A model generated the notes under the pieces. That model had not been told where the DNA came from. It searched no databases and worked only from the letters and a program-made list of their open reading frames with translations. 51,090 bases of DNA from Hallella colorans (GTDB lineage: Bacteria; Bacteroidota; Bacteroidia; Bacteroidales; Bacteroidaceae), in assembly GCF_003096815.1 (NCBI RefSeq), contig NZ_QENY01000022.1:1-51090 (forward strand). Direction: 5' to 3'. The position numbers and the translations under genes are program-made. Numbering within the stretch: position 1 is the stretch's first letter; every line of letters starts with the position of its first letter. Positions 1 through 8,360 of the stretch are shown here, piece by piece.

Positions 1-24
1 TTAGTAAAAACAAAGATAACCAAA

Positions 25-56
25 AGGGCTGACACCTCGTGAGAAGTGTCAGCCCT
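25..56 (-). terminator. Rho-independent terminator-like hairpin
   Basis: A perfect 10-bp stem (GGGCTGACAC pairing with GTGTCAGCCC), extended by one A-T pair, encloses a 10-base loop. On the minus strand it is followed by TTTTGG and a T-rich stretch. It lies downstream of the last gene of the minus-strand run and probably ends that transcript. Confidence 0.8.
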
Positions 57-215
57 AAATTATTTTGTTTAATAAAGTTTTACCGGACAGCAATACTTGA
101 AAATAAATGATAGGCCATTTTATTTTACATTCGGAGGCATGTTTCATCGTGCGCGTTTGGATGAAACGCTGGTCGTGAGATGGGTGGGCTTCCGACTTGT
201 TTGTATTGTAGACAT

Positions 216-1367
216 TTAGAAGACGGGATAGTCTGATTTTATTTTACGTGCCGCGATACATTCCATCTCAACCAGCCAGTTTGGCCTGCAGATATGCGCG
301 CAAACTAAAATATGTGGAACATTGTTCCCAATCTTATGTGAAATCCATTGTCGCACGGTGTTAAAATCTGACGCGTGACGTATGGTGCAGATCACCATTT
401 GCAGGTCTTTCATCTCGCAGTTGGCCTCGTTGAGCAGGGCTTCGATATTTTGCCATACCCGCTCGCACTGTCCGAGAATGTCGCCTTGGCTCACAATGTT
501 GCCGTCACGGTCTATGCTGGCTGTTCCCGAGATGAACACGTGTCGGCGGTCGCCATAGTCAATGTAAACGCCACGCTCAAAGCTTACGCCGTACTTGACG
601 GTTCGACAGAGATGGTCGGGGGCATAGAGGTGGCGCATTTGGCCTTCGCGTAATCCGTAAATCGCGTAGCTGTCCATCTGGCAGAGGCGCTGGTTGTCTG
701 CCTGCCTGCCACCAATGCCAGTGCTGGAGATGAAGTGTGTGTTGGCGTTCATGCCCTGTGTGTAGAACACCTCGTTGCGTGCTTTCACCACATCATTGTA
801 GTCTTGGTCTATGTCGTTAACGTAAAACCAAGTGCGCACACAGTTGTCGCGCAGCGTGCAACCCTCATTCATGAGTTGCATCACATAGTCGTTGAGCAGC
901 AATTTTGTTTGCGCGGAGCAAGTTTCGGCTTGCGCCGTGTTGTTGGCGCTCCACAGATGGCGGTAGCTGCCGTGCTGCACCTCGTATAGGCCGGAGACGT
1001 TGGCCTTGGTGTTGACATTGGTCATGAGGTAGCACCATAGTGCCACCTTGGTGCCATTGGCGGGTGGCTGCTCTATGACAGACAGCTCATAGTCGGTGTA
1101 TGCCAACTCGTAATTCATCAGCAAGGTTGTCTGGTTGGCCGCGTCGCTGATGAAATAGCGTTTGAACACAGGGTTGGCCTTGGTTTGTTGGCGAACGGTC
1201 TCGAAGGCGACGCATAGTTGTCTGAGCTGCTCGGCGTAGCTTAGGTGGGCCGCTTCGTCGTCTATGCATAGTGCGAGTTGGTACTCGTCAACGTCGGTCC
1301 CGGTGCTGAATTTGGCCAGTCGGACGTTCACGCTACCGAGAGTTTGATGGGATATGGTGTGTGGCAT
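216..1367 (-). CDS. Chorismatase/RidA-like protein, paralogue 1
   Basis: This 383-residue protein resembles the two-part chorismatases of the FkbO/Hyg5/XanB2 type, whose C-terminal half has a Rid (YjgF) fold. Signs are the stretch around R178-T-W-F-Y-V-N-D-I-D, a following ARNEVFYTQG segment, STGIGG at about 215-220, and a C-terminal CRPNWLVEMEC that resembles the Rid VEXE strand. Chorismatases hydrolyse chorismate to hydroxybenzoates or dihydroxycyclohexadiene carboxylate; whether this member does so is not shown. There is no signal peptide, so it should be cytosolic. The next gene upstream is a clear paralogue only 12 bases away, so the two are probably co-transcribed behind the cytochrome assembly gene. 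A generic annotation would be endoribonuclease L-PSP/Rid family. Confidence 0.7.
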   Translation of the reverse strand: MPHTISHQTLGSVNVRLAKFSTGTDVDEYQLALCIDDEAAHLSYAEQLRQLCVAFETVRQQTKANPVFKRYFISDAANQTTLLMNYELAYTDYELSVIEQPPANGTKVALWCYLMTNVNTKANVSGLYEVQHGSYRHLWSANNTAQAETCSAQTKLLLNDYVMQLMNEGCTLRDNCVRTWFYVNDIDQDYNDVVKARNEVFYTQGMNANTHFISSTGIGGRQADNQRLCQMDSYAIYGLREGQMRHLYAPDHLCRTVKYGVSFERGVYIDYGDRRHVFISGTASIDRDGNIVSQGDILGQCERVWQNIEALLNEANCEMKDLQMVICTIRHASDFNTVRQWISHKIGNNVPHILVCAHICRPNWLVEMECIAARKIKSDYPVF

Positions 1368-1379
1368 GTAGTGTTTGGT

Positions 1380-2525
1380 TTACAGTTTCTTCAATGCCAA
1401 GCACTCCGTTTCCACGAGCCAGCCTGGTCTGCACACAGGCGCGAGAACAATGATATAGGGCGTGTCGGGAAACTTCTGCGCGAACATGTCAGACACTATC
1501 TTGTAGTCGGCCGTGTCGCGCAGGTAAACGGTCATTTCCGCCACGTCGTCAAAGGTGCATCCTCCTTCTGCCAACAGGGCTTGGATGTTTTCCCACATGC
1601 GACGCACCTGTTGGCGAATGTCGCCCACGTGCATAATGTCGCCCTTGTTGTCAATGCTGGCCGTTCCAGAGATGAACACCTTGCGCCGTCCCGCGAAGTC
1701 TATGTAGGAACCTCGCTCAAAGCGCACGCCATAGTCGGAGGTGCGGTTCAGGTGGTCGAGCGCGTATAGATGGCGCACGTCGTTGGGCTTGATGCCCTTG
1801 ATGGCGTAGGCGTTCATCATGCACAGCGCCCGATGGTCGGCGCATCGGCCGCCAATGCCTGTCGATGCGATGAAGTGTGTGTCGTCCGTAAGGTGTTCGG
1901 TATCGAACACGGCGTTGCGACCTTTTACCACACCGTCGTAGTGGTTGTCGATGTCGTTGACGTACAACCATGTGCGTAGACAGTTGTCGGCTAATGTGCA
2001 GCCTAAGCTTCGTAGACGCTGGGCGTAGGTGGTCATGATGTCAAACGTTTGGTCGAAAGCGTTTTTGCCCGCGGCCATGAGTTGCGCTGACCACAGCTCG
2101 GTGTAGCCGTTGTGCGTCACGGCAAACATGTTGTCGTCTATTTTGTGGTTCTCTGTCCCAGCCATCAAGTAGACCCAAAGCCCCAGTTTTGCGCCTTGGA
2201 GTGGCGGTTGCTGCACGTAAGACACGGCGCAATCTTGCTCACCGATTATCTTTTGTAGCGTCTCCAGCTGATTGGCCGCGTCGCTGAGATAATAGCGTTT
2301 GAACACGGGGTGAGCTTCGCTCAGTTTGCCCAAATGCCCGTGGAAATTGCTCGTGCGTATCTCTTCGCAGCTGTTGGCCATTGCCCGGGCTTGTTCCTCG
2401 AATGATTGTTCGGGATTGGTACAGGTGAGCATGGCAAGATATTCGCGCACGCCTTGGCCTCCGTCAAAGGCGAAAAGGCTAACGGATACGTCGTTGATGA
2501 TTATCTTTAGTTTCTTGGTTTCCAT
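1380..2525 (-). CDS. Chorismatase/RidA-like protein, paralogue 2
   Basis: This 381-residue protein is a paralogue of the downstream neighbour. They share PVFKRYYLSDAANQ, LRTWLYVNDID, a GRNAVF segment, STGIGGR, a GV-FERG-YIDF stretch, VFISGTASID and CRPGWLVETEC. I chose the ATG at 2525 (METKK) rather than an upstream in-frame ATG, because the shorter form aligns with the paralogue and leaves a 13-base gap to the cytochrome assembly gene instead of overlapping it. The family includes chorismate hydrolases, but substrate residues cannot be confirmed by eye. Two diverged tandem copies suggest either different substrates or a heteromeric enzyme; Rid-fold proteins are commonly trimers. Confidence 0.7.
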   Translation of the reverse strand: METKKLKIIINDVSVSLFAFDGGQGVREYLAMLTCTNPEQSFEEQARAMANSCEEIRTSNFHGHLGKLSEAHPVFKRYYLSDAANQLETLQKIIGEQDCAVSYVQQPPLQGAKLGLWVYLMAGTENHKIDDNMFAVTHNGYTELWSAQLMAAGKNAFDQTFDIMTTYAQRLRSLGCTLADNCLRTWLYVNDIDNHYDGVVKGRNAVFDTEHLTDDTHFIASTGIGGRCADHRALCMMNAYAIKGIKPNDVRHLYALDHLNRTSDYGVRFERGSYIDFAGRRKVFISGTASIDNKGDIMHVGDIRQQVRRMWENIQALLAEGGCTFDDVAEMTVYLRDTADYKIVSDMFAQKFPDTPYIIVLAPVCRPGWLVETECLALKKL

Positions 2526-2538
2526 GATGACAGTTGTT

Positions 2539-4587
2539 TTATGCGTATGCGTGCATGCCTCCGAGAAAATAATTAACGCCAAAAAATGTCATGAGCACAC
2601 AGAGAAACGCACAGGTGATATAGATATTGAATTGCTTGTCGCGACGGGCTAATGGCAGCGACTGGCGGTGTAATGGAACGGCGTAGGCCATGAGGGTGAT
2701 GAGCGCCCATGTCTCTTTGGGGTCCCAACTCCAGTATTTCCCCCAACTAACATTGGCCCAGACGGCCCCGAGAAAAATGCCGACGGCCAATAAAAAAACA
2801 GAGGGGAACAGCATGACACGGTTGAGGGTGGTGACCTGATCGATGAGTGCGCGTCGACGCCTTGGTGTCTTGTCGCGCATGAGCCACAATGCGAAAGCGC
2901 CTTGCATGGCCATGAGTGCCAACAGCGCGTAGGCTGTCATGATGACGCTGACGTGTATGCTGAGTAGGGGAGAGTGGAGCACTGGCATGAGAGGTGTGAT
3001 TTGGGGGTTCATGGACCCCAAGTGGCTCACGAGAAGGGTGAAGCCCGAGAGTAGGAACCCGAAAGGCAAAAGGTAAGGGAACCGACGGTGTATAGTCAGG
3101 GTGATAGCCATGAGCAGGAGGGCCATGAGCAGCATTGTTTCGTACCCATTGCTTAACGGCACGCGCCCACCCACGTACCAACGTAGGGCATAGGTGAGCA
3201 GGGCAAACGCGAACGACGCGCCGAAGACCGCTACGCTGGCAACGTGCGCCATGTGCCTCGCGCGCCGCCAACGCCCGATGGAGGTGTTTGCCATCAAGAG
3301 AATGAAAGTGAGAATGCCCATGACAAGATTGACGATGAAGAGTATTTTGGTTGCCGGAATCTTGTTATAAATAATCTCTGCTTCCACGCGGGTGTCGCTA
3401 AGGCGTGGCGACGTGGGCGCAAGGGGTGTGAAAAGAGTATTGCTTGTGAGCATGAGTATCAATCCGGCTTTCTCGTCAAGCTCTTTGATAGCTTTGCCCA
3501 TGGCGTCTTTTTTTTGTTCTTCATGCACCATTGGCATGAGCTTGTATTTGCCGTTGGCATCAAAAAGTTCTTCCATCGCGGCGTATTCGCCCGTTATGCC
3601 AAGCCGCTGGCGAAGGGGCGCGTGCTTGATTTGGATAAAGCGCTGGCTTTTCCATGCGTCCGGTCGCGCTATCCACCCATAGAGCACCTGCTCGGCCGAC
3701 AAACCTTTGTAACTGTGACGGCCATATATTTTTTGTAGAAAATCGGTGGCCACGGTGTTGAGGGGTACCACCCTGCTGTTGTAAACCACCTGATAACGTG
3801 CCACTATCTTGGCTTTTTCAGCGTTGATGGTGGGCACATCCTCGGCATGGGCGGTGAGCATGGGCGCAGCCAAGACAAAAAGCACGGAGCCGCGGCGCAG
3901 TGCGGGCGAGGAAAGAAGACGGCGAAACGACTCCTTGCGAGAGATGAGGGTAAGCGTCATGCTCAATGCCAACAATAGGTAGCCGATATAGGTTATGGCC
4001 GTGCCCCAAGGGTCGTGATTGACGCTCAGGGTGGTACCTTTGTGGTCTGGGTCGAACCCATCTTGATAAAAACGATAGCCGTGGTGTCTCAAAATGTTGT
4101 TCATCGAGATTTCGGCATTGACTACTTTACTGTCGTTGGGACTTTGGCATGTTACTGTGCTGACAAAATCGGAGGGCGTGTCGGTGCCTGGATAGCATGT
4201 TATTTGAAAAGATTTGAGCGTCAACGAGAATGGCAAGGGCAGCATTTGGCCGCTCGCTTGCTCTAAAAACGTGTTCTCGGCGACACCCTCGCGCAGATGT
4301 ATCTTGCCCTCTTTGCCAGTGAAATATGTGATGGCTGAGCCTATTAGGATGACGACAAATGCTCCGTGAAGCATGAAAATGGGGAGGCGGCGGTTTAGTT
4401 TTCGGTTGATGATGTATATTATGGCCAGTGTGGTTAGTATGCCCCACAAGGCGCAAAACCATAGCGTGTGATATATATGCTGTGCCACGAACGCAGTGCC
4501 GTGTTGCTGTTCCATATAGGTGGCAAAGGCCATAAGAACAATGAGCGCAACAAACAAAATCGCTATGGCATACTTGATAAACTTCAT
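2539..4587 (-). CDS. ccsA: Cytochrome c assembly protein, ResB-CcsA (system II) fusion
   Basis: A 682-residue integral membrane protein that should export heme and attach it to CXXCH apoproteins outside the inner membrane. The N-terminal third has ResB character: several membrane helices, then a soluble HLREGV...F-L-Q region. A middle soluble insert begins after a second hydrophobic segment ending AHAED. The C-terminal third is CcsA, with many helices and the heme-handling tryptophan-rich motif WGKYWSWDPKETW at about 614-626, plus candidate histidine ligands in neighbouring helices. A fused ResB-CcsA is usual in Bacteroidetes. It lies downstream of a mono-heme and a di-heme lipoprotein on the same strand and presumably matures them. 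A hairpin precedes it at 4648-4674, so it may be transcribed at a reduced level. Confidence 0.9.
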   Translation of the reverse strand: MKFIKYAIAILFVALIVLMAFATYMEQQHGTAFVAQHIYHTLWFCALWGILTTLAIIYIINRKLNRRLPIFMLHGAFVVILIGSAITYFTGKEGKIHLREGVAENTFLEQASGQMLPLPFSLTLKSFQITCYPGTDTPSDFVSTVTCQSPNDSKVVNAEISMNNILRHHGYRFYQDGFDPDHKGTTLSVNHDPWGTAITYIGYLLLALSMTLTLISRKESFRRLLSSPALRRGSVLFVLAAPMLTAHAEDVPTINAEKAKIVARYQVVYNSRVVPLNTVATDFLQKIYGRHSYKGLSAEQVLYGWIARPDAWKSQRFIQIKHAPLRQRLGITGEYAAMEELFDANGKYKLMPMVHEEQKKDAMGKAIKELDEKAGLILMLTSNTLFTPLAPTSPRLSDTRVEAEIIYNKIPATKILFIVNLVMGILTFILLMANTSIGRWRRARHMAHVASVAVFGASFAFALLTYALRWYVGGRVPLSNGYETMLLMALLLMAITLTIHRRFPYLLPFGFLLSGFTLLVSHLGSMNPQITPLMPVLHSPLLSIHVSVIMTAYALLALMAMQGAFALWLMRDKTPRRRRALIDQVTTLNRVMLFPSVFLLAVGIFLGAVWANVSWGKYWSWDPKETWALITLMAYAVPLHRQSLPLARRDKQFNIYITCAFLCVLMTFFGVNYFLGGMHAYA

Positions 4588-4647
4588 TTGAATTGTGTTG
4601 GGTACTATGCCAACATGGTTGTTGGATAGAAATAAAGAAACGGCAAG

Positions 4648-4674
4648 CCGGATTGGTGGTTTAAGCCAATCCGG
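4648..4674 (-). terminator. Terminator or attenuator hairpin before ccsA
   Basis: A 9-bp perfect stem (CCGGATTGG with CCAATCCGG) lies in the 97-base gap between the mono-heme lipoprotein gene and ccsA. On the minus strand a TTTCTTTATTT tract follows a few bases later. It may end part of the transcript or act as a processing site. Confidence 0.55.
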
Positions 4675-4684
4675 ATCTTTGCTC

Positions 4685-5422
4685 TTACTGAGTGTCGCCG
4701 GTGGCGATCCAGTCGTTGATGAGCTGTAGGATATACTTTTCGGTACGTTCCTTGTTGCCCATGTCGGTGTGGTCTTGCTTCCACGAGCGTGAGATGTCAG
4801 AGTTTAACACTTGGTACAACAAGCTGTTTTGCTTGTCGCCGGGGATCACTCTTTTCATCCGTGGCACCTTTACTGACTCATGGTTTACTAACGAGGCGTA
4901 GCTGTGCCCATCGGTAAGGTCGAGGCCGCCGGCGGGTCTTGAGGCATTGTGGCACGACGAACACACACCATTGAAAATGCCCACCTGAATGGCATTGAAC
5001 ATGCTGGCGTCCACCTTGTCAACGTTTAGACGTATGGTGTCGCGCCCCGTGGCGTTGGAAATGTCCTTTGACACAAACTTCATGACACGTTGTCGCAGGC
5101 GATTGAGCACGCAAATCTGTATCACGTCAATGTCCGAGCTTATTCCCGACAGCACCAATGACATGTTGCCATTGGCATCGGTGGTGACCACTTTGGATAT
5201 TTCGGCATAGGGAGCCGCGCTTGAGTTGGACTTGCTTGAGAAACCAGCCACCGCGACATCATAATCCAATGGCCAGCTTTTCAGGCCGGCTATGTTGCCC
5301 TCTATCTTGACCACGCGACCTTGTTCGCTGTCGGGGTCTGTCTCCTCAATGTTACCAGAGTCGCAACTTGCAAGGAGCGCCATGACCAATAGTGGTAAAA
5401 ATTTATGGATTATATTGTTCAT
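4685..5422 (-). CDS. Exported mono-heme cytochrome c-like lipoprotein
   Basis: A lipoprotein of 245 residues from the ATG at 5422, which has a purine-rich stretch before it; an ATG 12 bases further upstream is possible. A hydrophobic leader ends in LLASC, giving lipidated Cys20. The middle (about 37-135) looks like a beta-rich domain. A single heme-binding motif, C154-S-S-C-H158, sits in a C-terminal cytochrome domain. Near the end, HTDMG followed by a helix ending NDWIATG resembles the usual distal-ligand and terminal helix region of small c-type cytochromes. It starts 12 bases after the porin stop and precedes the heme-attachment gene ccsA. Likely role: electron transfer in the periplasm or at the outer membrane, with partner unknown. 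Confidence 0.8.
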   Translation of the reverse strand: MNNIIHKFLPLLVMALLASCDSGNIEETDPDSEQGRVVKIEGNIAGLKSWPLDYDVAVAGFSSKSNSSAAPYAEISKVVTTDANGNMSLVLSGISSDIDVIQICVLNRLRQRVMKFVSKDISNATGRDTIRLNVDKVDASMFNAIQVGIFNGVCSSCHNASRPAGGLDLTDGHSYASLVNHESVKVPRMKRVIPGDKQNSLLYQVLNSDISRSWKQDHTDMGNKERTEKYILQLINDWIATGDTQ

Positions 5423-5434
5423 CTCTATCAACAC

Positions 5435-6757
5435 TTAAAAAGCATATTGCATCAAAATCATGGCGGAATGAGTGGCCAATCCGAGATTGTCAAGGTCTCT
5501 GTCGGCTTGGGTGTCGTGCCCCCAACGGCCTGTGTATTGATACATTGCGGAGAGTTTGATATTGGTTTTAGGTACAAAATAGTTACAAACCACCCCCGGA
5601 GAGTTCAGACTGCCATCCTTGCGGGTGCCATTGCGGTCCATCCAATCGTAGCGAACGCCCAATTGCCACGATCTGTTGAGAAAATAGGCCAATTGCGCGT
5701 AGCCTCCCATGTAATTGAAACGGTCGGTTATTTTCATTCGTTTGGTAAAGCCCACGTGCATGTAGTAGCCCTCAGCTGCCACAGACCACGGTCCGCTCAG
5801 CAGCGCGAACTCCACTCCGGCACGCAAATCATTGGTCGATTCGTTCTCCGCTTCATTATTATAGTTAACGGAAAGCCCCACTAAATATTTTGTGCCTAAG
5901 CCTAAAAGGTTAGGATTGCCTTGGCTCATCGGCATGGCTCCGTTGCCTTGGAAAGTGACGCGCGCGGCGTAGAGCAGTGACGGAAAATGGTTGTCGTCGC
6001 TAAAGCCCTTGGTAGCCGTATTGACGTTGCCACCCGTTCCATTGAATAAGCCGAGCTCATAGCCCCACTTGTCTGCTATCAAACCGTGCATCTTGACACC
6101 CAAGTCCCAGCCTGTGTTGATGGTGGGGTTGACGGCGTTGAGGCTGTAAGGCAATATCGTGGTGCAGATGAGCGACGACGGCATGGCAGGGAACAAAGTC
6201 TCGCCAAGGGTGGTAAGGAATGCCCCGGCGAATGGTGTTTTCTGTTTTCCCACGCGGAAGCGCAGAGCTTTGGAGGCTGCGTAATCTATCCATGCTTGTT
6301 GCAACAGCGCGCCTCCCTTGGCTGCCGCATTGACGCAAACGTTATAATCAATTTTGCCAAAGGCCTTGCCGGTGAAGCCGATAATGCCGAATGGTATGGC
6401 AAAACCAGAGTTGGCTACGTTGTCTTGGTTATAAGCCTTGTCAAGTCCCTCGTCTGGATAGTAGTTGAATCTAAGTGTTGTCTGGAGCATTAAGTAAGGT
6501 TTGAGAATAAATTTCCCATCCTTGGAGGCCAAAGAAAACCCTCTGTTGTCAGCGATAGGGAGCACGCCGTTTTCTCGGTCATAGGTCACTTCACGTTGTT
6601 TTTGGACGTTTTCGTCGGTATTTTCGGTCGTGACATTCATCTCAATGGCCGTTTTTTTGTTGTCGTTCAGAACGGCATCCTTGTCTGTTTGCTCTGCAAA
6701 AGCCACAGAACTAAGTCCTGCTGCGATGATAGCAGCGTAAGCGCGATATAGCTTCAT
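5435..6757 (-). CDS. Outer-membrane porin, phosphate-selective O/P-like
   Basis: A 440-residue protein with a classical signal peptide (MKLYRAYAAIIAAG...VAFA, then EQTDKD). An acidic linker rich in repeated T, D and E follows, and then a long series of alternating, aromatic-capped beta strands ending in a C-terminal phenylalanine (ILMQYAF), the usual barrel signature. Segments such as GKIDYNV, QAWIDYAA, LRFRVGKQKTPFA and LGVRYDWMDRNG are typical of Bacteroidetes OprO/OprP-like porins. It lies between the di-heme lipoprotein and the mono-heme lipoprotein, so it may admit the metal or small molecule on which those proteins act. Real substrate preference cannot be read from sequence; phosphate selectivity is only a family name here. 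Confidence 0.8.
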   Translation of the reverse strand: MKLYRAYAAIIAAGLSSVAFAEQTDKDAVLNDNKKTAIEMNVTTENTDENVQKQREVTYDRENGVLPIADNRGFSLASKDGKFILKPYLMLQTTLRFNYYPDEGLDKAYNQDNVANSGFAIPFGIIGFTGKAFGKIDYNVCVNAAAKGGALLQQAWIDYAASKALRFRVGKQKTPFAGAFLTTLGETLFPAMPSSLICTTILPYSLNAVNPTINTGWDLGVKMHGLIADKWGYELGLFNGTGGNVNTATKGFSDDNHFPSLLYAARVTFQGNGAMPMSQGNPNLLGLGTKYLVGLSVNYNNEAENESTNDLRAGVEFALLSGPWSVAAEGYYMHVGFTKRMKITDRFNYMGGYAQLAYFLNRSWQLGVRYDWMDRNGTRKDGSLNSPGVVCNYFVPKTNIKLSAMYQYTGRWGHDTQADRDLDNLGLATHSAMILMQYAF

Positions 6758-6798
6758 GTTATATTTAATATTTTATTTTGTTTCTACGGTAAAGTTGA

Positions 6799-8259
6799 TT
6801 ATAGACTCCAGAGAAATCTAATGAGTTTGGCGCGGTCTTGCTTTGAGAAATGTGCGAATTTCTGTTTGCTGGCCTGTGCCTCACCTCCGTGCCACATGAT
6901 GGCCTCGGTAAAGTTGCGAGCGCGGCCGTCATGTAGAAAATAGGTGTGGCCGTTGACGAGCAATTGCAGTCCGATACCCCACAAAGGGGTGGTTCGCCAC
7001 TCGTTGCCTCTTGCCAATCCGCTCACCATGTGGTCGTTGAGGCCTACGCCCATAATTTCCGACCCCATGTCGTGGAGCAGGAAGTCGGAGTAGGGATGCA
7101 CCGCCTGATGCCCTCCTAACCATGGCAATGACATGCCCCCAAGCAGGGTTACACCACGTTTGTTGGTGTGTAATGTGGTGACATGGCACAAGTGGCAACC
7201 TGCCTTGTAGAACAGTTTTTCACCTTCTTTTACATCCGGGTTGTTCACGTCGCGTCGTGCGGGCACTGCCAACGAATGTAGATAAAGGTCTACGGCCTCC
7301 ATGTCCTTGGTACTTACATCGAGCTTATGATAAGCCATCCCCATCATAGCGCCCTCTCTAATTTGTTTCTGTCCACGGCATATTTCCTCTGGGAAGCGAC
7401 TGTTGGTCATGCCCATGTCTGATGAATAGCCCAACTCTACCGTGAGGTCGGCGTGGTGCGACTTGTTGCCGCCAACGCCAATTTGACTTACCCCTCGCTC
7501 GGAAATGATGTTATATCTGCCGCTAATGCCCCATTCCGGGTAATTGCTTTTAGCTGCCAGCTGCCTGATCTCTTCGCGGTCGAGTGCCATGATGACTCCT
7601 TGGCCAACATGACGTAGCGGCACGCGCACCGAGATGAAGAGGTCTTCGGGCTTTATGCTGTCCGCATACCATTTTGTAATGCGATATTTGGGATAACAGA
7701 GTGTGTACTTCTCGCCATCCGGAAACTGGTAGGTGGCGGAATCAATGTCAAAGTGAAGCTCTCCCTCTGGTGTCACGCCGTAGATGGTGTTGTCGTGGAT
7801 GACACGGCCATAATTGGGGAAGAACGCTCCGTTTTTCTTCGTGATGTAGCACAACATGGATGTGAAGCCATATTCGCCAGTGGCTTTGTCACTGCCATTT
7901 TTAAAGGCCATCCAATAGGAGGGCTGTGTGCGGCCAGCGTTACGATGGCAGCTTCCGCAGCAATAACCCACGAAAACAGGTCCTCGGCCGCCACCCTCGC
8001 CATTGTAATTGCTGCTTGCTACATTGTCATAAAGGCGATCGCCCTCGTTGAAAAGCGTCTCGTAGCGCCCCCTTACCCAGTCTGATGCCTCGTCGTAAGA
8101 GTAGGCGGAGCGAGAAAATTCGGTTGATATTCCAGCCGACAAGGCATAGCCATCAGGCACCTCTACGTCTTGCACGTGTAGTTGTTCGCCTTCGTCTTCG
8201 CAGGCTGTCAGTGACAATGCGGCAAGAAGAATTAATGAATATTTGTAAAAACACATCAT
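6799..8259 (-). CDS. Di-heme oxidoreductase-like (DUF1111) lipoprotein
   Basis: A 486-residue exported lipoprotein with leader ending LSLTAC (Cys20). It carries two heme c motifs, C101-G-S-C-H105 and C355-H-L-C-H359, spaced as in the di-heme 'thiol oxidoreductase' family related to MauG and bacterial di-heme peroxidases. The stretch after the first motif (RNAGRTQP) and the LFYKAGCHLCH segment before the second fit this family, as does the late WRTTPLWGIGLQ...YFLHDGRARNFTEAI block. Family members are often encoded beside imelysins, as here. It may oxidise a metal or a protein side chain rather than thiols. It depends on CcsA for heme attachment. The run of cysteines at 100-101 (CCGSCH) is unusual. 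Confidence 0.88.
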   Translation of the reverse strand: MMCFYKYSLILLAALSLTACEDEGEQLHVQDVEVPDGYALSAGISTEFSRSAYSYDEASDWVRGRYETLFNEGDRLYDNVASSNYNGEGGGRGPVFVGYCCGSCHRNAGRTQPSYWMAFKNGSDKATGEYGFTSMLCYITKKNGAFFPNYGRVIHDNTIYGVTPEGELHFDIDSATYQFPDGEKYTLCYPKYRITKWYADSIKPEDLFISVRVPLRHVGQGVIMALDREEIRQLAAKSNYPEWGISGRYNIISERGVSQIGVGGNKSHHADLTVELGYSSDMGMTNSRFPEEICRGQKQIREGAMMGMAYHKLDVSTKDMEAVDLYLHSLAVPARRDVNNPDVKEGEKLFYKAGCHLCHVTTLHTNKRGVTLLGGMSLPWLGGHQAVHPYSDFLLHDMGSEIMGVGLNDHMVSGLARGNEWRTTPLWGIGLQLLVNGHTYFLHDGRARNFTEAIMWHGGEAQASKQKFAHFSKQDRAKLIRFLWSL

Positions 8260-8298
8260 ATTGCCATCTTTTTTTCACGTTTTTTTTAACGCTTAAAT

Positions 8299-8332
8299 AC
8301 GGAGTGCCAAGCGTGGTGCTTGACAACTCCGT
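8299..8332. other. Interrupted inverted repeat between imelysin and di-heme genes
   Basis: ACGGAG pairs with CTCCGT at the outside and CAAGC with GCTTG inside, forming an imperfect stem in the 101-base gap. No T-run follows on the minus strand, so it is not a classical terminator. It could tune transcript ratios by processing. Confidence 0.4.
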
Positions 8333-8360
8333 CCATGATCAAAGAGTATTTATAAAAAGA

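Noticed and set aside
1278..1769. A 163-codon plus-strand frame opposite the chorismatase-like genes
   Set aside because: It is the mirror of two real minus-strand genes and shows no domain of its own. The same holds for the long plus-strand frames at 24613-25194, 25420-26043 and 28954-29667.
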